Source: Saccharothrix carnea
GTDB taxonomy: Bacteria > Actinomycetota > Actinomycetes > Mycobacteriales > Pseudonocardiaceae
NCBI RefSeq assembly: GCF_003014735.1
Contig: NZ_PYAX01000003.1
Location: 434,001 to 498,000, forward strand
DNA: 64,000 nucleotides
Reading direction: 5' to 3'
Positions 51,091 to 60,149 of the stretch are shown here, in pieces. The notes under the pieces are model-generated. The model saw only the letters and a list, made by a program, of their open reading frames with translations, did not search any database and was not told where the DNA came from. Numbering within the stretch: position 1 is the stretch's first letter; each line of letters opens with the position of its first letter. The position numbers were made by a program, and so were the translations under genes.

Positions 51091-52311
51091 ATGAACGATG
51101 GCATGGCGCTCACCCTCCGCACCCTCACCGCGGACGACCTCCCGGAGTTCCAGCGGGTCGTCAACTCCTCGTTCCTCATGGACAGCGTCGAGGACCAGCT
51201 CGAACGCTGGCGTGGCCTGTTCGAGCCCGAACGGCACCACGCCGTGTTCGACGGCGACGAGCTGATCGGCGGCGGTGGCATCCAGAGCCGCGAGATCACG
51301 CTGCCCGGCACCGGTCCGCGGCCCGTCGCGGCGGTCACGTCGGTAGGCGTGAAACCGGGCCACCGCCGCCGGGGCGTGCTCACGCGCGTGATGCGGGCGC
51401 AGCTGCACGGCCTGCACGACGAGGGCGGTGAGGCGATCGCCGCGCTCTGGGCGTCGGAAGCGGCGATCTACCCCCGGTTCGGCTACGGCCTGGCGGCCGA
51501 GTTCGCCCGGCTCGAAGTGCCGCGGGGCGCGAAGTTCCGGTCCGGGGTCTCGATCGGCGACGACCGGGTGCGCGAGGTGTCGCGGGACGAGGCGATGCCG
51601 GTCATGAAGGCCGTTTACGAGGACCTGCGGCCGGGTCGCACGGGGTGGCTGAGCCGCACGGACGCCGCCTGGGAGCACCAGTTCGCCGACACCGAGCGCG
51701 ACCGCGGCGGGCTGACCGCGTACCACTACGCACTGCACCCGCAGGGTTACGCGGCCTACCGGATCAAGCACGACTGGCAGGACCGCGGCCCGCGCAACGA
51801 GCTGCACGTGCGGGAGATCGCGGCACGGACCGACGAGGCGTACGCGGCGCTCTACCGGTACCTGCTGGACGTCGACATGGTCGGCGAGCTGAAGTTCTTC
51901 ACCGCCTCCGACGACCCCGTCACCCACCTGCTGGACGACGCACGGCTCGCGCTGCGCGGCCGGTCGGACTCGCTGTGGGTGCGGATCGTGGACGTCGACC
52001 GCGCGCTCACCCAGCGCCGCTACGGCTCGGACGTGGACGTCGTGCTGGACGTGGCCGACGAGTTCTGCCCGTGGAACGCGGCCCGCTGGCGGTTCACCGT
52101 GAAGGACGGTGCGGCGACCGTGCAGCGGGTGGACGACGACCCGGACGTGGTGCTGGACGTGCAGGCGTTGGGCGCGGCGTACCTGGGTGGGACGAGGCTG
52201 ACGTCCCTGGCCCGTGCCCAGCGGGTGCGTGAGGTCACCGCGGGTGCGCTGAACGCCTTGTCACACGCACTTCTGGGTGACCAGGACCCCCACTGCCCGG
52301 AGGTGTTCTGA
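51091..52311 (+). CDS. eis: Eis family N-acetyltransferase
   Basis: A 406-residue protein with the three-part Eis layout: an N-terminal GNAT domain (VTSVGVKPGHRRRGVLTRVMRA binding acetyl-CoA), a second GNAT-like domain, and a C-terminal SCP2-like domain ending in PEVF, whose terminal carboxylate is part of the active site in the family. FGYGLAAEFARLEV and WPRFGYG-type segments support it. Eis acetylates lysines and several amines, including aminoglycosides, in mycobacteria. The ATG at 51091 or 51103 could start it. The real role here is unknown. Confidence 0.88.
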   Translation: MNDGMALTLRTLTADDLPEFQRVVNSSFLMDSVEDQLERWRGLFEPERHHAVFDGDELIGGGGIQSREITLPGTGPRPVAAVTSVGVKPGHRRRGVLTRVMRAQLHGLHDEGGEAIAALWASEAAIYPRFGYGLAAEFARLEVPRGAKFRSGVSIGDDRVREVSRDEAMPVMKAVYEDLRPGRTGWLSRTDAAWEHQFADTERDRGGLTAYHYALHPQGYAAYRIKHDWQDRGPRNELHVREIAARTDEAYAALYRYLLDVDMVGELKFFTASDDPVTHLLDDARLALRGRSDSLWVRIVDVDRALTQRRYGSDVDVVLDVADEFCPWNAARWRFTVKDGAATVQRVDDDPDVVLDVQALGAAYLGGTRLTSLARAQRVREVTAGALNALSHALLGDQDPHCPEVF

Positions 52312-52374
52312 CCGTTTCGGGAACCTCCGCCCGACGTGGGGCGTTCTCCGGACACCAAGCATCGGGAGGGTCGA

Positions 52375-53127
52375 ATGACCACCACGATCGTCGTGTTGCT
52401 CGTGCTGCTGGTCCTGGCGGGCGCGATCGGGTTCGCCGCCCGCTCCGCCGCCGAGAAGCGCCGCCGTGAGCTGGAGGACGCCCAGGCCGAGGCACGCCGC
52501 TGGGTGGAACGGCTCGGCGGCCAGGTGATGAACCTGACCGGCACGGACATCGCCTCGCAGCAGGCGATGGCGGACGCGTCCGAGCGGTTCACCGCGGCCG
52601 GGTCGCAGATGGAGCAGGCGCGCACGGTGGAGCAGTGCCGCCTGGTCACGCAGACCGCGATGGAGGGCCTGTACTACGTGCGGGCCGCGCGGGTCGCGAT
52701 GGACCTCGACCCCGGCCCCGAGCTGCCGGACCTCACCGGCCAGAGCCGCGCGGGCAAGGTGTCGGAGGAGCGTGACGTCACGGTGAAGGGTCACCGGTAC
52801 GTCGCCTCGCCGCGGCCGGGTTCGCAGACGCCCCACTACTACCCCGGTGGTGTGGTGGCGGGCCGTCCGGTGCCGGAGGGCTGGTACTCCGAGCCGTGGT
52901 GGAAGCCCGCGCTGGTGGCGGGCGCGTGGGGCTTCGCCTCGATGATGCTGTTCAGCGCGATGTTCACGGGCATGGTCGGGGTGCCGGCGGCCGTGGCGTC
53001 CGAGGACCCCGGTGGCGCCGAGGACGGCGGCGACGGTGGTGACGGCGGCGACGCCGGTGGCGACTACGGCGGCGGGGACTACGGCGGCGGCGACTTCGGT
53101 GGTGGCGGCGACTTCGGCGGGTTCTGA
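52375..53127 (+). CDS. actinobacterial membrane protein with glycine-rich tail
   Basis: A 250-residue protein. An N-terminal membrane helix (TTIVVLLVLLVLAGAIGFAA) is followed by a helical cytoplasmic or extracytoplasmic stretch (DUF1542-like, RRRELEDAQAEARRWVERLGGQVM). A second hydrophobic segment (PALVAGAWGFASMMLFSAMFTGMVGV) follows, then a tail of GGGDYGGGDFGG repeats. It is similar to actinobacterial proteins of unknown function. The ATG at 52375 follows GGGAGGG. Confidence 0.7.
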   Translation: MTTTIVVLLVLLVLAGAIGFAARSAAEKRRRELEDAQAEARRWVERLGGQVMNLTGTDIASQQAMADASERFTAAGSQMEQARTVEQCRLVTQTAMEGLYYVRAARVAMDLDPGPELPDLTGQSRAGKVSEERDVTVKGHRYVASPRPGSQTPHYYPGGVVAGRPVPEGWYSEPWWKPALVAGAWGFASMMLFSAMFTGMVGVPAAVASEDPGGAEDGGDGGDGGDAGGDYGGGDYGGGDFGGGGDFGGF

Positions 53128-53129
53128 GG

Positions 53130-53933
53130 TCAGGCCGGTTGGCAGGTCGGGCACCAGTAGAGGTTGCGGCCGGCCAGTTCGGCGGCGGCCACGGGCGTGC
53201 CGCAGACCAGGCACGGCTGACCGGTGCGGCGGTAGACGTAGACCTCGCCGCCGTGCCGGTCCTGGCGCGGCGCGCGACCGGTGACCTCGGGCAGGTGCTC
53301 GGGCCGCACGGTGTCGATGCGGCCGACCTTCACGCCGGCGCGCATGAGCACGACCAGGTCGTGCCACAGGTCGTCCCACAACGCCCGGTCGACCCGGTTG
53401 CCGGGCACCAGCGGGTGGACGCCGTGCCGGAACAGCACTTCGGCGCGGTAGACGTTGCCGACGCCGGCGAGCACCGTCTGGTCCATCAGCAGCACGGCGA
53501 TGGACTGGCGTGACCGCGAGATGCGCGTGTAGGCGAGGTCGGGTTTCGCGTCACGGCGCAGCGGGTCCGGGCCGAGCCGGGCGCGCAGGGCGGCCACCTC
53601 GACGTCGGTCAGGATCTCGCACCGGTTCGGGCCGCGCAGGTCGGTCCAGTGGGTGGGCCCGGACAGCCGCATCCGCACCTGGCCGACCGGTTCGGTCACG
53701 GGGTGCGGCGACTCGGTGAACGTGCCGTACAGGCCCAGGTGGACGTGCACAATCGCGTCCGGCCCGTAGACGTGGAACAGGTGTTTGCCGTGCGCCTCGG
53801 CGCGTTCGAACAGCCGACCGTCCACAAGGGACGCGGAGAACCTGCCCTGCGGGCTCGACACCCGGACCGTCGAGCCCGCGTACCGGCGTTGGTGCAGCTT
53901 CGCCAGGCGGTGCAGCGTGTGGCCTTCGGGCAT
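53130..53933 (-). CDS. Fpg/Nei family DNA glycosylase (endonuclease VIII-like)
   Basis: A 267-residue base-excision repair enzyme that removes oxidised bases and cuts abasic sites. The N-terminus MPEGHTLHRLA supplies the catalytic Pro2 and Glu3, and HGKHLFHVYG the catalytic lysine. The helix-two-turn-helix part has DQTVLAGVGNVYRAEVLFRHGVHP, and the zinc finger has CLVCG and CPTCQPA. The MPEGHT start places it with Nei2-like rather than Fpg proteins. The ATG shares one base with the rpiB stop (TAATG). Confidence 0.92.
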   Translation of the reverse strand: MPEGHTLHRLAKLHQRRYAGSTVRVSSPQGRFSASLVDGRLFERAEAHGKHLFHVYGPDAIVHVHLGLYGTFTESPHPVTEPVGQVRMRLSGPTHWTDLRGPNRCEILTDVEVAALRARLGPDPLRRDAKPDLAYTRISRSRQSIAVLLMDQTVLAGVGNVYRAEVLFRHGVHPLVPGNRVDRALWDDLWHDLVVLMRAGVKVGRIDTVRPEHLPEVTGRAPRQDRHGGEVYVYRRTGQPCLVCGTPVAAAELAGRNLYWCPTCQPA

Positions 53934-54400
53934 TACGGCAGGGCCGGCGCCTCGCCGGTGCGCTCGTACTCGCTGAGGATGCCGATGCGGCGGGCGTGCC
54001 GTTCCTGCCCGGAGAACGGGGTCGCCAGGAACGCCTCGACGATCGCGAACGCCTCCTCGGTGGTGTGCATCCGGCCGCCGACGCCGATGAGCTGGGCGTC
54101 GTTGTGCTCGCGGGCGAGCTTCGCCGTCTCGACGCTGTAGGCGAGCGCGGCACGGGCGCCGGGCACCTTGTTCGCGGCGATCTGCTCACCGTTGCCGGAG
54201 CCGCCGATGACGATGCCCAGGCTGCCCTCGTCCGCGACGACGCGGCGGGCGGCCTCGATGCAGAACGGCGGGTAGTCGTCCTCGGCGTCGTAGACGGCCG
54301 GTCCGACGTCGACCACCTCGTGGCCCGCGTCGGTCAGGTGCTTGACGAGGTGGGTCTTCAGCTCGAAGCCCGCGTGGTCCGATCCCAGGTAAACGCGCAC
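53933..54400 (-). CDS. rpiB: ribose-5-phosphate isomerase B
   Basis: A 155-residue RpiB/LacAB-type isomerase interconverting ribose 5-phosphate and ribulose 5-phosphate. RVYLGSDHAGFELKTHLVKHL at the start and VIGGSGNGEQIAANKVPGARAAL are diagnostic; actinobacterial enzymes use Glu rather than Cys as base, and GSGNGEQ shows that. The GTG at 54400 begins the conserved N-terminus. It precedes the glycosylase gene with one-base overlap, a common actinobacterial pairing. Confidence 0.93.
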   Translation of the reverse strand: MRVYLGSDHAGFELKTHLVKHLTDAGHEVVDVGPAVYDAEDDYPPFCIEAARRVVADEGSLGIVIGGSGNGEQIAANKVPGARAALAYSVETAKLAREHNDAQLIGVGGRMHTTEEAFAIVEAFLATPFSGQERHARRIGILSEYERTGEAPALP

Positions 54401-54427
54401 GTCAGCAAGTCTGCCATCCTTGGCCGG

Positions 54428-55135
54428 GTGTTCGGACAAGAGGGTTACCGGCTGCGGCTGGAGTGGGGGCCGGAGGGCGTTGCCGCGCTCGGGGAGCAGT
54501 GCGCGGTGCTCGTGGTCGTGGACGTGCTGTCGTTCTCCACGGCGGTGGACGTGGTGGTGGCGCGCGGTGGGGCCGTGCGGCCGGTGCACTGGAAGGACCG
54601 GGCTTCGGCGGCGCCTCCGGCGGACCCGTCGTGGACGTTGCGGCCGTCGTCGCTGGTGTCGGTGCCCGCGGGGACGGTGTTGGAGCTGCCTTCGGCGAAC
54701 GGGGCGACGTTGTGCGCGTTGGCCGCTTCGACCGGCGCGATCGTGTTGGCGGGGTGTTTGCGCAACGCTCGGGCGGTCGCCGCGGCGGCTCGGGAGTTGG
54801 CGGCGGGTGGGCCGATCGGCGTGGTGCCGGGCGGTGAGCGCTGGGGCGTGAACCTCGCCGAGTCCGAGGACGCGGGACCCCTGCGGCCGGCGGTCGAGGA
54901 CCTGCTCGGGGCGGGCGCGGTCATGTCGTCCCTGCTCGGCTACGGCTCCGCCTCGGTGGAAGCGGCGCTGGCCGCGGAGACCTACGCGTGGGCCTCCGTG
55001 GACGACGTCCTGGCCGGCTGCGTCTCCGGCCGTGAACTGATCGCCGCGGGCCACGCCGGCGACGTCACCCTGGCCTCCGAGGTCAACGTGAGCACCGCCG
55101 TCCCCCGCCTGACCAACGGCCTCCTCCACGCGTGA
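54428..55135 (+). CDS. ComB-like 2-phosphosulfolactate phosphatase family protein
   Basis: A 235-residue protein of the ComB family. VVVDVLSFSTAVDVVVARGG, ELPSANGATLCALAA, VPGGERWGVN and EDLLGAGAVMSSLLG fit the family. In methanogens ComB dephosphorylates 2-phosphosulfolactate in coenzyme M synthesis; the actinobacterial members' substrate is not settled, so the name is family-level only. The GTG at 54428 is 27 bases from the divergent rpiB start. It converges with the aldehyde dehydrogenase across a large palindrome. Confidence 0.8.
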   Translation: MFGQEGYRLRLEWGPEGVAALGEQCAVLVVVDVLSFSTAVDVVVARGGAVRPVHWKDRASAAPPADPSWTLRPSSLVSVPAGTVLELPSANGATLCALAASTGAIVLAGCLRNARAVAAAARELAAGGPIGVVPGGERWGVNLAESEDAGPLRPAVEDLLGAGAVMSSLLGYGSASVEAALAAETYAWASVDDVLAGCVSGRELIAAGHAGDVTLASEVNVSTAVPRLTNGLLHA

Positions 55136-55273
55136 GTCGTACGTTCAGCGCGCGAGAGTCGTACGTTCGCGCACCCTGAGTTCAACACTCGGCCGTACCG
55201 CGCGGTATGCCGAGTGTTGAATTCAGGTGCTCTGAGCGTTGGACTCTCGCGCCCTGAACGTACGACTCTCGCG
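55134..55273. repeat. large nested palindrome between convergent genes
   Basis: A perfect 18-base outer inverted repeat (55151-55168 against 55256-55273) encloses a second, 18-base inverted repeat with one mismatch (55176-55193 against 55209-55226), whose centre is the perfect palindrome TACCGCGCGGTA at 55196-55207. In addition 55134-55148 can pair with 55254-55268. It fills the whole gap between the stops of the ComB-like and aldehyde dehydrogenase genes, so it likely acts as a bidirectional terminator. Confidence 0.8.
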
Positions 55274-55274
55274 G

Positions 55275-56630
55275 TTAGCGTTGGATGGATTTCAGTTCGG
55301 TGAACTCGGAGAGGCCGTGGGGGCCGAACTCGCGGCCGTTGCCGGACTGGCGGTAGCCGCCGAACGGGGCGCTGGTGTTGAACGCGGCACCGTTGATGTC
55401 GACCTGGCCGGTGCGCAGGCGCTTGGCCACGGACAGCGCGCGTGCGGGGTCGGCGGAGAACACGGCGCCGCCCAAGCCGTAGATGGTGGAGTTGGCGATG
55501 CGCACGGCGTCGTCCTCGTCCTCGTACGGCATCACGGACAGGACCGGGCCGAAGATCTCCTCCTGGGCGATCGCCATCTCCGGCCGGACCGAGCCGAAGA
55601 CGGTCGGCGTCACGTGGAACCCGCGGTCGAGAGGCCGGGAAGTACCGCCGAGCGCGAGCTTGGCACCCTCGGCGATGCCGCGCTCGATGTGGCCGACGAC
55701 GCGGTCGCGCTGCGCCGCCGTCACGGCCGGACCCAGGCGAGTGGACGGCAGGGACGGGTCGCCGGGCTCGTACTTGGCCGCCGCGGCGACCGCGATCTCC
55801 AGCGCCTCGTCGTGCCGGGAAGCGGGCACCAGCAGGCGGGTCCACGCGCTGCACGCCTGCCCGTTGTTCATGTACGCGTTACCCACGCCGATCTTCACCG
55901 CACGCGTCAGGTCCGCGTCGTCCAGCACCACGTTCGCGGACTTCCCGCCCAGCTCCAACGCCACCCGCTTCACCGTCTCGGCGGCCAGCGCGGACACCCG
56001 CCGACCCGCCCGCGTCGACCCGGTGAACGACACCATGTCCACCAACGGGTGACCGGCCAACGCCTCGCCCACCACCGGACCCGTGCCGTGGACCAGTGAG
56101 AACACGCCAGGCGGAACGCCCACGTCGGACAGCACCGAGGCGAGCAGGTCGGCCGTCAGGGGCGCCAGCTCACTGGGCTTGAGCACCACCACGTTGCCCG
56201 CCGCCAACGCGGGCACGACCTTGGCCACCATCTGCTGCAACGGGAAGTTCCACGGCGTGATGGCCGCGACCACGCCGATCGGCTCCCGCAGCACCAACGA
56301 GTTCCCGATCTCGGACTCGTCGAAGAACCCGGCAGCCACCGCGTCCGCCACGCCTCGCGCGATCCCCACCGGGTTCGGCACCTGCACCCGTGACGCGAAC
56401 GTGATGGGCGTGCCCATCTCCGCCGTCATGGTCGCGGCGAACTCCTCGGTCCGCGCCTCCAGCGCGTCCGCCACCGCCCGCACGAGCGCCACCCGCGAGT
56501 CCAACGACGTCGCGGACCATTCCGGAAAAGCGGCAACAGCCCTGGTCACGGTTTCGTCCACGCCGCCGGGCGTGCCGGCGCGGACGGTGCCGACGACCTC
56601 TTCGGTGGTCGGGTTGACGACCTCGATCAC
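55275..56630 (-). CDS. aldehyde dehydrogenase family protein
   Basis: A 451-residue NAD(P)-dependent aldehyde dehydrogenase. ITPWNFPLQQMVAKVVPALAAGNVVVLKPSE binds the cofactor, Glu of VALELGGKSANVVLDDADL is general base, the nucleophile is Cys in NNGQACSAWTRLLV, and EEIFGPVLSV follows. It is slightly shorter than the ~480-residue norm but has all key residues. Substrate is unknown. The GTG at 56630 follows GGGGAGTCC. Confidence 0.92.
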   Translation of the reverse strand: MIEVVNPTTEEVVGTVRAGTPGGVDETVTRAVAAFPEWSATSLDSRVALVRAVADALEARTEEFAATMTAEMGTPITFASRVQVPNPVGIARGVADAVAAGFFDESEIGNSLVLREPIGVVAAITPWNFPLQQMVAKVVPALAAGNVVVLKPSELAPLTADLLASVLSDVGVPPGVFSLVHGTGPVVGEALAGHPLVDMVSFTGSTRAGRRVSALAAETVKRVALELGGKSANVVLDDADLTRAVKIGVGNAYMNNGQACSAWTRLLVPASRHDEALEIAVAAAAKYEPGDPSLPSTRLGPAVTAAQRDRVVGHIERGIAEGAKLALGGTSRPLDRGFHVTPTVFGSVRPEMAIAQEEIFGPVLSVMPYEDEDDAVRIANSTIYGLGGAVFSADPARALSVAKRLRTGQVDINGAAFNTSAPFGGYRQSGNGREFGPHGLSEFTELKSIQR

Positions 56631-56647
56631 TGCGGACTCCCCGAGAA

Positions 56648-56692
56648 CGGTGTGACACTCCCAGACGAAACGTGCCCAAGAGTGTCACACCG
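56648..56692. terminator. 13-base inverted repeat after the Rv2466c-like gene
   Basis: CGGTGTGACACTC at 56648-56660 and GAGTGTCACACCG at 56680-56692 form a perfect 13-base stem with a 19-base loop. It starts 7 bases past the stop at 56699 and 18 bases before the dehydrogenase start, so it is either a terminator or an operator for the dehydrogenase gene. Confidence 0.5.
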
Positions 56693-56698
56693 GGCGCG

Positions 56699-57322
56699 TC
56701 AGGAGAAGTCCAGTCCCCCGGTCCGGGTGCGCTTGAGCTCGAAGAAGTACGGGAAGCTCGCCAACGCCCGCGCGCCGTCGAACACCTTCACGGCGTCCTC
56801 ACCACGCGGGATCTTGGACAGCACGGGCCCGAAGAACGCCACCCCGTCGATGTGGATGGTGGGCGTGCCGACGTCCATGCCCACCGGGTCCATGCCGCGG
56901 TGGTGGCTGGCCCGCAACTCCTCGTCGTGCTCGTCGGTGTGCGCGGCGGCGGCCAGCTCCGCGGGCAGGTCGACGTCCTCCAAGGCCAGCTTGATGGCCT
57001 GGTCGTAGTCGCGCGACTGGCCCAGCCCTTCGTTGTGGATCCGGGTGCCGAGCGCGGTGTAGAGGTCCCGCAGCACGCCGTCGCCCTTGAGCTTGGCGGC
57101 GGCGATGGCGACCCGCACCGGACCCCAGCCGCGGTCCATCATGTCGCGGTAGTCGGCGGGCAGGTCACGGCCCTCGTTCAGCACGGACAGGCTCATCACG
57201 CGGAAGTTCAGGTCGAGGTCGCGCTGCTTCTCCACCTCGAGGATCCACCGCGACGAGATCCACGCGAACGGGCAGATCGGGTCGAAGTAGAAGTCGACTT
57301 CCGTGCGTCCCTCTGTCGACAT
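56699..57322 (-). CDS. Rv2466c-type mycothiol-dependent DsbA-like protein
   Basis: A 207-residue thioredoxin-fold protein very similar in pattern to M. tuberculosis Rv2466c, a mycothiol-dependent reductase: [90 protein letters not shown] and FFELKRTRT. The active site is Cys17-Pro-Phe-Ala20 instead of the Cys-Pro-Trp-Cys of Rv2466c, so only the nucleophilic cysteine is kept. A monothiol, mycothiol-linked mechanism is inferred. The ATG at 57322 is clear. Confidence 0.85.
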   Translation of the reverse strand: MSTEGRTEVDFYFDPICPFAWISSRWILEVEKQRDLDLNFRVMSLSVLNEGRDLPADYRDMMDRGWGPVRVAIAAAKLKGDGVLRDLYTALGTRIHNEGLGQSRDYDQAIKLALEDVDLPAELAAAAHTDEHDEELRASHHRGMDPVGMDVGTPTIHIDGVAFFGPVLSKIPRGEDAVKVFDGARALASFPYFFELKRTRTGGLDFS

Positions 57323-57541
57323 GCGGTGTTCCCTCCGTGGCTGTTCGTGAGCGGTGCGCCAGGTTCGGCGCTCCCATCGTGCTCAACCAGCCGACCGCAC
57401 GCAGTCTTCCCTCGGACGCCAGTCCACTTCCGGGGGTCCCACGTGATTGGATGCGACTGTCGTGTTCACCGACTCGACACCCATTCCCGTTCCGACGAGG
57501 TCGGCGCCGAGGTCCCGTGGCGCCGGCAGACGAGGTGACCA

Positions 57542-60103
57542 GTGGCGGCACCCAACCTCACCCGCGACCAGGCCCAGCAGCGGGCCGCGCTGCTGGAGGT
57601 CGACTCCTACCGGATCGAGCTGGACCTGACCGACGGTGGCGGCAAGCCCGGCTCGGACACGTTCCGCTCGACCACGACCGTCGCGTTCCGCAGCCGGACG
57701 CCCGGCGCGTCCTCGTGGGTGGACATCGTGGCCGCCAACGTCCACCGCGCCGTGCTCAACGGGCACGAGCTGGACGTCTCCTCGTACCGCGAGGAGGACG
57801 GCGTCCACCTGCCCGAGCTGGCCGAGGTCAACGAGCTGACGATCGAGGCCGACTGCCGGTACATGAACACCGGCGAGGGCCTGCACCGGTTCGTCGACCC
57901 GGTCGACGGCGAGGTCTACCTGTACTCGCAGTTCGAGACGGCGGACGCCAAGCGCATGTTCGCCTGCTTCGACCAGCCCGACCTGAAGTCGGTCTACGAC
58001 CTGACGGTGATCGCGCCGCACCACTGGAAGGTCGTCTCCAACTCGGCGATCGAGTCCACTGTGGACGCGGCCGGTGGCGCGGACCGGCACGTCTTCGCCA
58101 CCACCAAGCCCATGTCGACGTACCTGGTCGCGCTGGTCGCGGGCCCGTACGCGGAGTGGCGCGACGAGTTCAGCGACGGCGAGACGACGATCCCGCTGGG
58201 CATCTACTGCCGCGCGTCGCTCGCGCCGCACATGGACGCCGAGCGGTTGTTCACCGAGACCAAGCAGGGCTTCGGGTTCTACCACCGCGCCTTCGGGGTC
58301 AAGTACCCGTTCGGCAAGTACGACCAGTGCTTCGTGCCCGAGTTCAACGCGGGCGCGATGGAGAACGCGGGCTGCGTCACGTTCCTGGAGGACTACGTCT
58401 TCCGCAGCCGCGTCACCCGCTACCTGTACGAGCGCCGCGCCGAGACCGTGCTGCACGAGATGGCGCACATGTGGTTCGGCGACCTGGTCACCATGCGCTG
58501 GTGGGACGACCTGTGGCTGAACGAGTCGTTCGCCACCTGGGCGTCGGTGCTGGCGCAGGCCGAGGCGACCGAGTACCGGCAGGCGTGGACGACGTTCGCC
58601 AAGATCGAGAAGTCGTGGGCCTACCGGCAGGACCAGCTGCCGTCCACCCACCCGGTGGCCGCCGACATCCCGGACCTGCAGGCGGTCGAGGTCAACTTCG
58701 ACGGCATCACCTACGCCAAGGGCGCCTCGGTGCTCAAGCAGCTGGTGTCGTACGTGGGGCTGGACAACTTCCTGTCCGGCCTGCGGGTGTACTTCGGCAA
58801 GCACGCGTGGGGCAACGCCACGCTGGCCGACCTGCTCAACGCGCTGGAAGAGGCCTCCGGCCGCGACCTGTCGTGGTGGAGCGCGCAGTGGCTGGAGACC
58901 ACCGGCCTGAACCTGCTGCGGCCCAAGTACTCCGTCGACGCCGAGGGCAGGTTCACCGAGTTCGCCGTGCTCCAGGGCGGTGCCCGGCCGGGCAAGGGTG
59001 AGCTGCGCACGCACCGGTTGGCGGTCGGCGTGTACGACTCCGACGACGACGGCAAGCTCGTGCGCACGCACCGGGTGGAGCTGGACGTGTCCGGCGAACG
59101 CACCGAGGTGCCCGAGCTGGTCGGCGTGCCACGCGGCAAGCTGGTGCTGGTCAACGACGACGACCTCACCTACTGCACGATGCGGCTGGACGCGGACTCG
59201 CTGGCGTCGCTGATCGACCACATCGCCGACATCGCGGAGCCGCTGCCGCGCACGCTGTGCTGGTCGGCGGCGTGGGAGATGACGCGTGAGGCGGAGCTGA
59301 AGGCCCGCGACTTCGTGAACCTGGTGCTCGGCGGACTGCACGCCGAGACCGAGGTCGGCGTGGTGCAGCGGCTGCTGCTGCAGGCGCAGACGGCGCTGTC
59401 GTCGTACGCGGACGTGTCGTGGCGTGACGAGGGCTGGCGGAAGTTCACCTCGCGGACGTTGGAGCTGGCGCGGGCGGCCGAGCCCGGTTCGGACCACCAG
59501 CTGGCGTTCGTGAACGCGTTGGCGGGTTCGGTGCTGGACTCCTCGACGTTGGCGGTCGTGCGGGGTTGGCTGGACGGCACGGACGTGCTCGAAGGCCTCG
59601 ACGTGGACACCGACCTGCGCTGGCGGCTGCTGCACGCGCTGGTCGCGCACGGTGCCGCCGACCTGGACGAGATCCGCGCCGAGGAGGAGCGCGACCCGAC
59701 CGCCACCGGCCGCCGCAAGGCCGAGTCGGCTCGGGCCCTGCGGCCGACCCTGGACGCCAAGACCGAGGCGTGGGACCGCGCGGTGAACGACGACGAGCTG
59801 CCGAACGCGGTGTCGGAGGCGATCATCGCGGGCATCCAGCACCCCGGCCAGAAGGCGCTGCTCCAGCCGTTCGTGGCGCGGTACTTCGCCGACGTGGCCG
59901 ACGTGTGGGAGCGCCGGTCGAGCGAACGGGCGCAGTCGATGGTCGTCGGCCTGTTCCCGTCGTGGTCGATCTCGAAGGAGACGGTCGAGGCGTCGGACGC
60001 GTGGCTGGCCGAGGAACGGCCGCCGGCGCTGCGGCGACTGGTGTCGGAAGGCCGTGCGGGCATCGTGCGCGCCTTGGCGGCCCAGGAGTTCGACCGGTCC
60101 TGA
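57542..60103 (+). CDS. pepN: aminopeptidase N (M1 family)
   Basis: An 853-residue zinc peptidase that removes N-terminal residues. The substrate-recognition motif is GAMENAG. The zinc motif is HEMAHMWFGDLVTMRWWDDLWLNESFAT, with the second Glu 18 residues after the HExxH. The C-terminal ERAP1-like helical domain follows and length is typical. The GTG at 57542 follows GACGAGGTGACCA and opens onto NLTRDQAQQRAALLEV. In actinobacteria pepN often neighbours the Rv2466c-type gene and rpiB, as here. Confidence 0.95.
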   Translation: MAAPNLTRDQAQQRAALLEVDSYRIELDLTDGGGKPGSDTFRSTTTVAFRSRTPGASSWVDIVAANVHRAVLNGHELDVSSYREEDGVHLPELAEVNELTIEADCRYMNTGEGLHRFVDPVDGEVYLYSQFETADAKRMFACFDQPDLKSVYDLTVIAPHHWKVVSNSAIESTVDAAGGADRHVFATTKPMSTYLVALVAGPYAEWRDEFSDGETTIPLGIYCRASLAPHMDAERLFTETKQGFGFYHRAFGVKYPFGKYDQCFVPEFNAGAMENAGCVTFLEDYVFRSRVTRYLYERRAETVLHEMAHMWFGDLVTMRWWDDLWLNESFATWASVLAQAEATEYRQAWTTFAKIEKSWAYRQDQLPSTHPVAADIPDLQAVEVNFDGITYAKGASVLKQLVSYVGLDNFLSGLRVYFGKHAWGNATLADLLNALEEASGRDLSWWSAQWLETTGLNLLRPKYSVDAEGRFTEFAVLQGGARPGKGELRTHRLAVGVYDSDDDGKLVRTHRVELDVSGERTEVPELVGVPRGKLVLVNDDDLTYCTMRLDADSLASLIDHIADIAEPLPRTLCWSAAWEMTREAELKARDFVNLVLGGLHAETEVGVVQRLLLQAQTALSSYADVSWRDEGWRKFTSRTLELARAAEPGSDHQLAFVNALAGSVLDSSTLAVVRGWLDGTDVLEGLDVDTDLRWRLLHALVAHGAADLDEIRAEEERDPTATGRRKAESARALRPTLDAKTEAWDRAVNDDELPNAVSEAIIAGIQHPGQKALLQPFVARYFADVADVWERRSSERAQSMVVGLFPSWSISKETVEASDAWLAEERPPALRRLVSEGRAGIVRALAAQEFDRS

Positions 60104-60124
60104 GAACGCCGGTGTGACGTGGGC

Positions 60125-60149
60125 GGGGCGGCACTTCAGGTGTCGCCCC
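60125..60149. terminator. convergent hairpin terminator
   Basis: GGGGCGGCAC at 60125-60134 pairs with GTGTCGCCCC at 60140-60149, one mismatch, between pepN and the convergent XRE gene; it includes the latter's stop codon. Confidence 0.5.
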
